Position numbers and translations under genes: made by a program. Below are positions 44,012 to 50,369 of a DNA stretch of 50,369 nucleotides, in pieces (position 1 is the stretch's first letter; the number at the start of each line of letters is the position of its first letter). The DNA is from Candidatus Poribacteria bacterium (lineage in GTDB: Bacteria; Poribacteria; WGA-4E; PCPOR2b): assembly GCA_022822785.1 (NCBI GenBank), contig JAJEAL010000039.1, positions 1 to 50,369 of the forward strand. Reading direction: 5' to 3'. Below the pieces are notes generated by a model, which saw only the letters and a list, made by a program, of their open reading frames with translations, did not search any database and was not told where the DNA came from.

Positions 44012-45007
44012 ATGCCGTTACGCGTAGCAGTTATCGGGATGCGGGGGATTGGGAACACACACGCCAACGTTTATCATGAACATGCGGGGACATCGTTAGT
44101 TGCCGTGTGCGATATGGTCAGAGAACGCGCAGACGAATCGGCACAGCGGCTTGGGGTAAAGGCATATTACAGTGTTCCATCGCTCTTGGAAAATGAGGAA
44201 CTCGACACCGTCAGCGTTGCGACGGGAGGCTTTGAAAACGGCGGGGCTCATTTTGAGCCAACGATGCAGGCACTTGAGGCAGGATTGCATGTGTTATGCG
44301 AAAAGCCGCTGTCTAACGATGTCGCTCGCGCACGAGAAATGGTCAACAAAGCGAAAGAGAAGAACGTCTGTTTGGGAACAAATCTCAATCACCGTTTCAC
44401 GCCGTTAGCGATGCAAGCGAAAGAGTGGGTAGCAAATGGCAAACTGGGGGACCTGCTCTTCATCAATATGGCGCTGTGGATCGAAAATCCGAATGAGACC
44501 TCGCCGTTCTTCCATCTCAGAGCCTTGCACCCACATTCGATTGACGTAATGATGTACTTCTGCGGCGAAGTGGAGAAGGTGCATGCGTTCGCAGGCCGTG
44601 CACCGGGACGGCAGAATTGGAGCAATGCGTCAATTAACCTTAAGTTTAAGAGCGGTGTGGTTGGACATCTCAGTGGTAGTTATGATGCAGGGCGTCTAAA
44701 TGAACGGTGTGAGGTTGCGGGAACGAATGGACAGTTTGTCCTTGATGGCGTGTTTGAGAAGCTAACTTTCTACCCCCGGCGAAATGGCGAAGTCGAGGAG
44801 TATTTCAACCCGCCGCCGGGAGCAGAGGGACACATGGACTCGTTCGCGGATACCTTCCCAACACGGATTGGCGCGTGGATTAGACAGCTTGTAGATGGGG
44901 TTCCGTCTGATGAAATTGATGCCTCTGGTGCCGCGGGCCTCGCAGCGCAGGAAATCATTGAGGCGGCGATTAAATCGTTCCAGACCGATACGGTGGTTAC
45001 TTTATAG
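44012..45007 (+). CDS. Gfo/Idh/MocA family oxidoreductase
   Basis: A 331-residue protein from the ATG at 44012 (AAAGGAGAG about six bases upstream; an earlier ATG is not conserved). It has VAVIGMRGIGNTHANVYHEH as the Rossmann turn, EKP at 97-99 (VLCEKPLSND) and FFHLRALHPHSIDVMMYF with active-site His residues near 180. It is divergent from the Gfo/Idh gene at 42605, and converges on the RraA gene 20 bases away. Likely a sugar or cyclitol dehydrogenase; the substrate is not determinable. Confidence 0.94.
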   Translation: MPLRVAVIGMRGIGNTHANVYHEHAGTSLVAVCDMVRERADESAQRLGVKAYYSVPSLLENEELDTVSVATGGFENGGAHFEPTMQALEAGLHVLCEKPLSNDVARAREMVNKAKEKNVCLGTNLNHRFTPLAMQAKEWVANGKLGDLLFINMALWIENPNETSPFFHLRALHPHSIDVMMYFCGEVEKVHAFAGRAPGRQNWSNASINLKFKSGVVGHLSGSYDAGRLNERCEVAGTNGQFVLDGVFEKLTFYPRRNGEVEEYFNPPPGAEGHMDSFADTFPTRIGAWIRQLVDGVPSDEIDASGAAGLAAQEIIEAAIKSFQTDTVVTL

Positions 45008-45027
45008 CGACCGGTTGAGGGCTGTAC

Positions 45028-45717
45028 CTAAACTGTGAATTCTAGCTTGCTCTCCTCTCCTGCACGCATCGCTGCGTAATGTTCCTCAAAATTCAACATC
45101 TCAAACAGGCTTACACCTGCTGCCATCTGCTCTAGCATCAGATCTTCCTTCCGCTGAATTTCCTCAGCGATTGGAATCGCTGCCGACAGTTCATCGATAG
45201 ACCCTACGATAAGACCATCATCATCGCCAAAGATAACATCCCCCGGATTCACGATAACGCCGCCGCAGGGGATTGGGATTTGCGTCTCGAAGATCTTAGC
45301 GGTTGTCCCTGCAATCGGATTGAAAGATCGTGCGTAGTAGGGGACATCTAAAGTTCGGATTGTTTTGGTATCGCGACAGGGACCATCTATGACGATGCCC
45401 GCTAACCCCTTCCGCGCTGCCTCTGTCGGAAACAGTTCGCCCGCCACCGCACGGCGACTTCCTTGGGTATCAATCACAAGCACTTCGCCCGGTTCAGCGT
45501 CCCGCAACCCCTTGATTACCGTGAGAAAGTCCTCATGACAGGTCACCGTATGTGCACGCCCGACAAGTTTGAGTCCGGTTTGGATAGGACGGATGGCGGG
45601 GTCGATAACTCTGAACTCTTTAATTGTGGGATCGGCAGCTCGCCCTGCCTTGTTGCCATCGCATACGCAGGCTGTATCGAGTGCCAACAGACGCTGCTTA
45701 ATGTCTTCAAAGTCCAT
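45028..45717 (-). CDS. RraA-family protein (HMG/oxaloacetate aldolase-like)
   Basis: A 229-residue RraA-fold protein. The signature region is GELFPTEAARKGLAGIVIDG followed by PCRDT, with the Gly and Arg-Asp of the active site, and later VNPGDVIFGDDDGLIVG. GEVLVIDTQGSRRAV is also typical. RraA-like enzymes include 4-hydroxy-4-methyl-2-oxoglutarate aldolase in addition to RNase E inhibitors; the catalytic-looking RD pair suggests an aldolase/decarboxylase here. It starts 13 bases after the stop of a PhyH gene on the same strand, with GAGGAG as ribosome binding site, so the two are certainly in one operon. Confidence 0.9.
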   Translation of the reverse strand: MDFEDIKQRLLALDTACVCDGNKAGRAADPTIKEFRVIDPAIRPIQTGLKLVGRAHTVTCHEDFLTVIKGLRDAEPGEVLVIDTQGSRRAVAGELFPTEAARKGLAGIVIDGPCRDTKTIRTLDVPYYARSFNPIAGTTAKIFETQIPIPCGGVIVNPGDVIFGDDDGLIVGSIDELSAAIPIAEEIQRKEDLMLEQMAAGVSLFEMLNFEEHYAAMRAGEESKLEFTV

Positions 45718-45729
45718 TGTCTTGGCTCC

Positions 45730-46569
45730 TCAAGAAATTGGGCGCAGGTTTGAATAAGCCTTCTGAGCGAGATGTGGAAACAGTTCATCGTGAATCTCAA
45801 CACATTGCCAAAGATGAACTCTGCGTTTCTCATCAGCGGTATCAAGTATGGTCGGATAATACATGCTGGCGCCGGTGTCGACGTTGTAGCCGCCGGGTGA
45901 GTGAATGCTCAAGTACTGCCGCAAGGTCTTAAGATCTGGATCGGTTGTGCAGTGCCGGGTCAGGTTCATGGTGAACATCCGGCGCCGTTTACCGCCACCG
46001 AAGGACGCATGATAGGTGTCGTGATTAAAGATGACCAGATCACCCGGATTCGTTTCTAACGCAACGCTGCCGGGAAACTCCTGTGGTGGAACACCGAAAA
46101 GTCCTTCCGATTCGTTCGGGTTTATCTCTCCTGCTCTCACAAAATGTTCCGGACGTTGACTGCCGGGGATAACTCGCAGACAACCGGTATCGGCTGTCAA
46201 TGGATCGAGGTAGAATGCAATCTTGCAGGAAAAGAGTTGTCCCCAATTACCATCTGGATGCCAACCCGTGTCGCCGGTATAATAGTTGCCGTCCCCGCTA
46301 GCGTAGTTAAAATCCTCCCCCAAAACCCCACCGGCAACACCAAGCACACGCGGATCATCTAGCAATGAGCAAAGCCTCGGCCGATGCTCGATAGGTCCGC
46401 CGAACATAGTTCGTTTTGAGCCATCGTGTGCCTTACCTTCACCGAAGTTTTGGATGGAGAAATCAAATTCTTCAGTAATCCATGCGACCTCATCGGGCGA
46501 AAAGAGACTAGGAAAAGCTAGGTAGCCAAAGGTATTAAAAAAATTGATCTGTTGTTCGGCGAGTTTCAT
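45730..46569 (-). CDS. Phytanoyl-CoA dioxygenase (PhyH) family protein
   Basis: A 279-residue PhyH protein with an intact site: H104-P-D106 (TGWHPDGNWG), distal His187 (TYHASFGG) and KRRRMFTMN near 194-202. GCLRVIPGSQRP and FYLDPLTADT mark the core. GGAGGGA is six bases upstream of the ATG. It is the best match among the window's PhyH genes to the one at 2007-2822, sharing the DTGCLRVIPG and HASFGG stretches. It lies in the middle of the operon Gfo/Idh, PhyH, RraA (minus strand), with gaps of 31 and 12 bases. Confidence 0.93.
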   Translation of the reverse strand: MKLAEQQINFFNTFGYLAFPSLFSPDEVAWITEEFDFSIQNFGEGKAHDGSKRTMFGGPIEHRPRLCSLLDDPRVLGVAGGVLGEDFNYASGDGNYYTGDTGWHPDGNWGQLFSCKIAFYLDPLTADTGCLRVIPGSQRPEHFVRAGEINPNESEGLFGVPPQEFPGSVALETNPGDLVIFNHDTYHASFGGGKRRRMFTMNLTRHCTTDPDLKTLRQYLSIHSPGGYNVDTGASMYYPTILDTADEKRRVHLWQCVEIHDELFPHLAQKAYSNLRPIS

Positions 46570-46600
46570 AAGATCCCTCCAGAGTATAAAATTGACCGGT

Positions 46601-47662
46601 TTAGCTGCGCTTTTCCTGTTCTGGGAAAGGTCTCCGAATATCGTAACGTCCCTCTGTCAGCGTCGGGAAAACACCCTCCTCGAGCAGCAATTCAAGCGGC
46701 GATTCGCTCGTTTCGAGCGGCATCGTGACCACATTTTTGATCCGCAGCGACTCATAGATTGCCATCATAATTTCCATGGTGTACCGTGCCTGTCGTCCCG
46801 TGCTTCGATGCTCAGCAATTTTTCCCTCCATCCAATCAATTAGTTCTTGGTACTGATCGGTTGGCTCCGGGCGCGGCTGAATCTCCTGCCACCCACTCGC
46901 TTGATTGTTCTGAAGCAGCACAGTCCCGTCTTCCCCCATTTTGATTTGCCCATCTGTTCCGGAGACTATCGCTGCTGAAACTACAGGTTCAGGTAGGTCG
47001 CTTTCATAGACACCCCGTGCGCCGCCCTCAAAGCAGATTAACCCCATACATAGATCTTCACACAGAGTACGACGTTCCCATCGGTTAGTAGTACGAGAAA
47101 CCTGACCAATCACCCAGAGCGTCTCCGGGTCAGACAGATGGTATCGCATCCCGTCGATGGCATGTGTGCCGATATTGAGCAAACCGGCATTCGGCTTTGA
47201 CCTACGGTGGAGCAACGTCGGTTGTCCAATAGCACCATCTTGGACAAGCCGACGTATCTCGGTGTTTGCCGGGCTAAAGCGCCCATTATGCCCGATGACT
47301 AGCTTGGCATTGTGCTCCTCACATATTGCGATCATAGTGTCCGCTTCACCCAAGGACGCCGCCATCGGTTTTTCACCGATAATACCTTTGACCCCTGCCT
47401 TTGCCGCGGCAACGGTAATCTCAGCCCGGACTCCCTGCCAAGTGGTAATGCTCACAATATCGAGTGCTTCTTTTTCTAGCATCTGGTTGTAGTCGGTATA
47501 CACAGCGGGAATAGAGAACTCATCGGAAAGGCGTTTCGCCGATTCCGCATTTACATCCATCGCCGCGACCAATTCTGTTGCTGGATTTTGGGTGTAAGCG
47601 GTCGAGTGGGCGCGTCCCATCCCACCACAGCCAATAATACCGGTGCGATAAGTTTTAGCCAT
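46601..47662 (-). CDS. Gfo/Idh/MocA family oxidoreductase
   Basis: A 353-residue protein with GIIGCGGMGRAHSTAYTQNP as the NAD(P)-binding turn, EKP at 97-99 (IIGEKPMAAS), and LLNIGTHAIDGMRYHL near 160-175 carrying the active-site His and Asp. GAGG is seven bases before the ATG. It is first of a three-gene operon with PhyH and RraA. It would supply a 2-keto or keto-sugar substrate for the aldolase-like RraA, while PhyH hydroxylates (inference from gene order only). Confidence 0.94.
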   Translation of the reverse strand: MAKTYRTGIIGCGGMGRAHSTAYTQNPATELVAAMDVNAESAKRLSDEFSIPAVYTDYNQMLEKEALDIVSITTWQGVRAEITVAAAKAGVKGIIGEKPMAASLGEADTMIAICEEHNAKLVIGHNGRFSPANTEIRRLVQDGAIGQPTLLHRRSKPNAGLLNIGTHAIDGMRYHLSDPETLWVIGQVSRTTNRWERRTLCEDLCMGLICFEGGARGVYESDLPEPVVSAAIVSGTDGQIKMGEDGTVLLQNNQASGWQEIQPRPEPTDQYQELIDWMEGKIAEHRSTGRQARYTMEIMMAIYESLRIKNVVTMPLETSESPLELLLEEGVFPTLTEGRYDIRRPFPEQEKRS

Positions 47663-47766
47663 TGGTTTACCTCATTTTTTAGCGGTTGTGTGCTAAGATT
47701 TACCTGAGAAAATGTCTACTCTCTCTATCTAGATAGCGGGGGCCATCCTTCCAAAGATGAGTTAGT

Positions 47767-48885
47767 CTACCCAAATCGGTTCAATCGAAATTTATCTATC
47801 GGATAATCGGTTTTGCCATCAGTGGCGAGTTCAGCGAGAATCTTGCCGACAATGGTTGAAAACTTAAAGCCGTGTCCTGAGAAGCCTGCTGCGACGAAGA
47901 TGTTTGAATTCAGCGGATGATGCCCGATAAGAAAGTCGTGGTCTGGCGTGAGCGTATACATACAGGTCGCGCCTTCAACAAAAGAGGGATTGACCCCCGG
48001 CATAATTGTGCCGAGCCACTGCGCCAACGCGTTCCGTACATTTAGGTCTAGCTCCCGATCAACAGTCTTGGGGGAGGTCACCGGTCCATGCCCGTCATCA
48101 GCTACCTTGATTCCGGGCCCGTAGTAGGGAAAGCCGTAGTATCCCCGATCATAGTCTCCGTAGACGGGCAAACGGTCTGGCTGGTACAACGCCCCTCCAT
48201 CTTGCGGTTGGAAGTAAAATTTCTGCTGCCGTGTCACCCGAAGGGGTAACGAGAGATTTGTGAGCAGCTGCGAAGCCCACGGTCCGGGGGAAATGATTAG
48301 TCGTCTGCAACGATAGTTGCCTGCTGAGGTCTCAACTTCAGGGTGCTCCTTGTTGGCCTCAATATGATGGACCCTCATCCCACTATGAACCGTTGCCCCG
48401 AAACGCTCAGCCTGCGCTACATGCGTCCGAACACAACGGCTTGCGTTTAGGAAACCAGAGTCCGGTGTGTAACAGATGACGCTGTCCGCCGGGAGTTGAA
48501 GCGCTGGAAATCGGGCGGTCACCTCTTCCGCCGTCAATACCTCGTACGGCGTTTTTGTTGCCTGCATGATGCGAATATTTTGATCCAATCGTTCGTTCCC
48601 CGGCTCGGCAAAGGTTAACATGCCGTTGCGGGTGAGCAGTTGTTCGCCAGAAAGCGTTTCTAATTCTTGCCACAGCGGGAGGGCAGCTTTCACTAAGTTT
48701 ACGTATACGGCGTTGTTATAGAAAATCCGGAATACCCTTGAGTGACCGTGGGAGCTGCCGTGCGTATGACCGACGGGATATTGATCTATGCCAATCGGCG
48801 CCGCATCTTGACGAGCGAGGTGATATAGGGCAGCACTACCCATTGCGCCTAACCCAACAACGAGGATTTCCGTATCTTGATACAT
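47767..48885 (-). CDS. solA: SolA-like N-methyl amino acid oxidase (FAD-dependent, MSOX/MTOX family)
   Basis: A 372-residue flavin oxidase. The ADP-binding motif is VVGLGAMGSAALYHLA; GSSHGHSRVFRIFY is the family signature after it. Cys308 in GATCMYTLTPDHDFLIG is at the position of the Cys that covalently binds FAD in N-methyl-L-tryptophan oxidase. GFSGHGFKFSTIVG ends the FAD site. The enzyme oxidises N-methyl amino acids (sarcosine, N-methyltryptophan) with O2, releasing formaldehyde and peroxide. AGGAGG is seven bases upstream. The adjacent HxlB-like gene may relate to formaldehyde handling (inference). Confidence 0.92.
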   Translation of the reverse strand: MYQDTEILVVGLGAMGSAALYHLARQDAAPIGIDQYPVGHTHGSSHGHSRVFRIFYNNAVYVNLVKAALPLWQELETLSGEQLLTRNGMLTFAEPGNERLDQNIRIMQATKTPYEVLTAEEVTARFPALQLPADSVICYTPDSGFLNASRCVRTHVAQAERFGATVHSGMRVHHIEANKEHPEVETSAGNYRCRRLIISPGPWASQLLTNLSLPLRVTRQQKFYFQPQDGGALYQPDRLPVYGDYDRGYYGFPYYGPGIKVADDGHGPVTSPKTVDRELDLNVRNALAQWLGTIMPGVNPSFVEGATCMYTLTPDHDFLIGHHPLNSNIFVAAGFSGHGFKFSTIVGKILAELATDGKTDYPIDKFRLNRFG

Positions 48886-48924
48886 CTGTTGTCCTCCTAT
48901 CCCTCACCGATCCTATTGACCGGT

Positions 48925-49851
48925 TTAATCAACGATGTAGACACGCCTAGCATTTTCTCCGAGGATCATCGCTTGGGCGTCAGAGGAAAGCGCTTGTGTG
49001 TGCAGTTTTGCCAACCTCACTAACTGAGGATAATTCAGATGCTGAAGCAGGCCCGGCAGGTCCGTGCCCCATAGAATTTTCGACGGTCCGATACGCTCGA
49101 TCGCCAGGTGAAGATACCGTTCTGCAGCTGGATAGGGAAAATCCTCGTCCGGCAGATAGGCTGGCAAAGCGGCTGTATCAAACCACACATTGGGCAGCTG
49201 TCCAAGATCAATCTGCTCCTGCCATAAGTTCCAGGGTTCCGCCTCCGCTTCTGCTGACGGATTCGGTTGCCCTAGATGTGCAATAACAATCCGCAGATCC
49301 GGATGCCCCTCGGCAATGGCACACACTGCCTCGGTCTGATAAGAACGGCTGCCTATTGCCCCCAAATCAAGAGTCAATACCAATCCGCGGTGTTCAAGTT
49401 CGTCCCAGAGCCAAGCGATATCGGGCGTATCGAGCCTAGCATTGGGATGCAAACCACACAATCCAGTCGCCTCAGAGCATTCTAACTTGACGACCCTAAA
49501 CTTTGAAGACGTTGTGAGCGTCTCAAATTCCTCACGATTGTTCGGCTCCCATGGATCGAAATACGCTGAGCCGACGAGACGATCGGGATAGCGGTTCAGC
49601 GCCTCAAGCACATACGAATTACACTCCCCATAAAATGGCCCTTGGAGCAGCACTGCTTTCTCAACACCCGCCCAATCCATATTAGCTATAAGCATTTCAG
49701 GTGTGAATACAGTTTTTTCGTTATACGGTGGCAACAGTTGGGTTTCTTTGTCACCAACGGCGATACGACCATAACCTAACCCGCGTGTGGGACCCGCACC
49801 CGTTGTGCTGTGGACTTTGGGGAATATGTGGGCATGTGCATCAATAATCAT
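48925..49851 (-). CDS. Amidohydrolase (Amidohydro_2 family)
   Basis: A 308-residue protein from the ATG at 49851, placed 20 bases after the stop of the HxlB-like gene; an in-frame TTG upstream overlaps that gene and is less likely. Metal-binding HxH is H6-A-H8 (MIIDAHAHIFPK), IVIAHLGQPNP and LWGTDLPGLL (Asp near 264) are the other ligands. It differs from the family member at 21842 in having LDLGAIGSRSY and IWFDTAALPAY-type regions. It likely hydrolyses a lactone or decarboxylates an acid. It precedes solA on the same strand by 39 bases, so they may share a transcript. Confidence 0.9.
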   Translation of the reverse strand: MIIDAHAHIFPKVHSTTGAGPTRGLGYGRIAVGDKETQLLPPYNEKTVFTPEMLIANMDWAGVEKAVLLQGPFYGECNSYVLEALNRYPDRLVGSAYFDPWEPNNREEFETLTTSSKFRVVKLECSEATGLCGLHPNARLDTPDIAWLWDELEHRGLVLTLDLGAIGSRSYQTEAVCAIAEGHPDLRIVIAHLGQPNPSAEAEAEPWNLWQEQIDLGQLPNVWFDTAALPAYLPDEDFPYPAAERYLHLAIERIGPSKILWGTDLPGLLQHLNYPQLVRLAKLHTQALSSDAQAMILGENARRVYIVD

Positions 49852-49870
49852 GGGCAAGTCTATCCGTATT

Positions 49871-50369
49871 TTACTCCAAGTTCGCGTGTCTAACAAACAT
49901 CGACTCCGGGGTTGTCCCCGTCTTCTCCATCAGCAGGAGGACAATCGCATCTAGAGTCAGCAGGAGGATCTGCTCAAACAGAGACCCCATCGGCTGCACT
50001 GAACGGAAACCGAGATCTCTGTTGACTTTTGGTGAGGGAGCGGGGATAGTGAGAACCACCTCTGCCGCCTGAGCAATTGGTGAGTTTTCATCAATAGTAA
50101 TGAGGCAGATGGTCGCACCGATTGCCTCCGCTTTGTTAGCACAGGTCACCAAGCTGCTAGTTGAACCCGAACCTGAGCCGATCAGCAGCACATCTTTTTC
50201 TGTGATGCTAGGGGTCACGGTTTCTCCCACGACATAGGTATCAAAGCCGAGGTGCATCAAACGCATAGCAAAACTCTTCAACGCTAGACCGGATCTGCCG
50301 GCACCAGCGACAAAGATTGTCTGGGCATCTAAGATCGTATCAACTAGCGTTTCCGCTGAATCGTTGTGG
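49871..50369 (-). CDS. hxlB: 6-phospho-3-hexuloisomerase-like SIS-domain protein (5' part missing)
   Basis: The right edge cuts the gene; the visible part is about 166 codons. Reading the minus strand, TIFVAGAGRSGLALKSFAMRL continues into MHLGFDTYVVGETVTPSITE and LLIGSGSGSTSSLV, the sugar-isomerase (SIS) fold with the phosphate-binding Ser/Thr loop. The end QPMGSLFEQILLLTLDAIVLLLMEK matches HxlB (PHI) enzymes, which convert 3-hexulose-6-phosphate to fructose-6-phosphate in the ribulose monophosphate route. The partner HxlA is not visible but may lie outside. Next to a SolA-type oxidase that would release formaldehyde, this makes formaldehyde assimilation or detoxification plausible (inference). 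Confidence 0.85.
   Translation of the reverse strand, partial: HNDSAETLVDTILDAQTIFVAGAGRSGLALKSFAMRLMHLGFDTYVVGETVTPSITEKDVLLIGSGSGSTSSLVTCANKAEAIGATICLITIDENSPIAQAAEVVLTIPAPSPKVNRDLGFRSVQPMGSLFEQILLLTLDAIVLLLMEKTGTTPESMFVRHANLE

Noticed and set aside
1-50369. CRISPR arrays, prophage, toxin-antitoxin or restriction systems
   Set aside because: No regularly spaced direct repeats and no integrase, terminase, capsid, methyltransferase or toxin-like genes were found in the window.

Overview
The window is a protein-dense bacterial segment with no rRNA, tRNA or CRISPR array that I can recognise. Shine-Dalgarno sites are ordinary (AAGGAG types) and several promoters match the sigma-70 consensus. 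A PorV-type outer-membrane protein and a giant exported protein with a FlgD/T9SS-like C-terminus point to a Gram-negative cell. Seven intact phytanoyl-CoA-dioxygenase-like (PhyH) genes plus one broken copy, six Gfo/Idh/MocA oxidoreductases, a sulfatase, sugar-isomerase and amidohydrolase genes suggest a marine heterotroph with an expanded catabolic repertoire. Candidatus Poribacteria or a relative is my best guess. This is inference from gene content, not from a marker gene.

Layout. 0-11 kb: the end of an unidentified gene and a bidirectional terminator; PhyH, aldo/keto reductase, PhyH and Gfo/Idh genes on the minus strand; a convergent pair of unusual PhyH genes with an HxH motif; then a glycoside-hydrolase-like beta-propeller, a lactonase-type propeller, a NIPSNAP protein, a Gfo/Idh protein lacking the EKP lysine, and a small four-cysteine protein. 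11.5-21.6 kb: a 2311-residue repeat protein, a PorV-like protein, a kinase-like/nucleoside-deoxyribosyltransferase-like fusion and a RimK-type ATP-grasp ligase. 21.8-27.5 kb: amidohydrolase, sulfatase, STAS protein, uridine kinase, and a tandem pair of PhyH genes in which the metal-binding Asp appears to be Gln. 27.5-28 kb: a small palindromic element resembling IS200/IS605 ends.

28-37.7 kb is more housekeeping in character: a winged-helix-like small protein overlapping maf, tsaB, a 2-hydroxyacid dehydrogenase, an M28 peptidase, argJ, a shortened IolB-like protein, a PhyH pseudogene, a fatty-acid desaturase, a DEAD-box helicase and a MarR-like fragment. 37.7-38.7 kb has no convincing gene. 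38.7-50.4 kb is again catabolic: four Gfo/Idh genes, a cupin, an isochorismatase-family hydrolase, a TIM-barrel sugar isomerase/epimerase, RraA, PhyH, a SolA-like flavin oxidase, an amidohydrolase and the 3' part of an HxlB-like SIS gene.

How the genes may work together (inference): repeated neighbourhoods of PhyH oxygenase, Gfo/Idh dehydrogenase and an isomerase, aldolase or hydrolase look like short oxidation routes for sugars, cyclitols or sponge- or alga-derived small molecules. The giant repeat protein with PorV is a likely export and cell-surface module. Start codons were re-chosen wherever a good ribosome binding site and family length favoured an internal ATG. All functional calls rest on motif recognition by eye; no database search was run.
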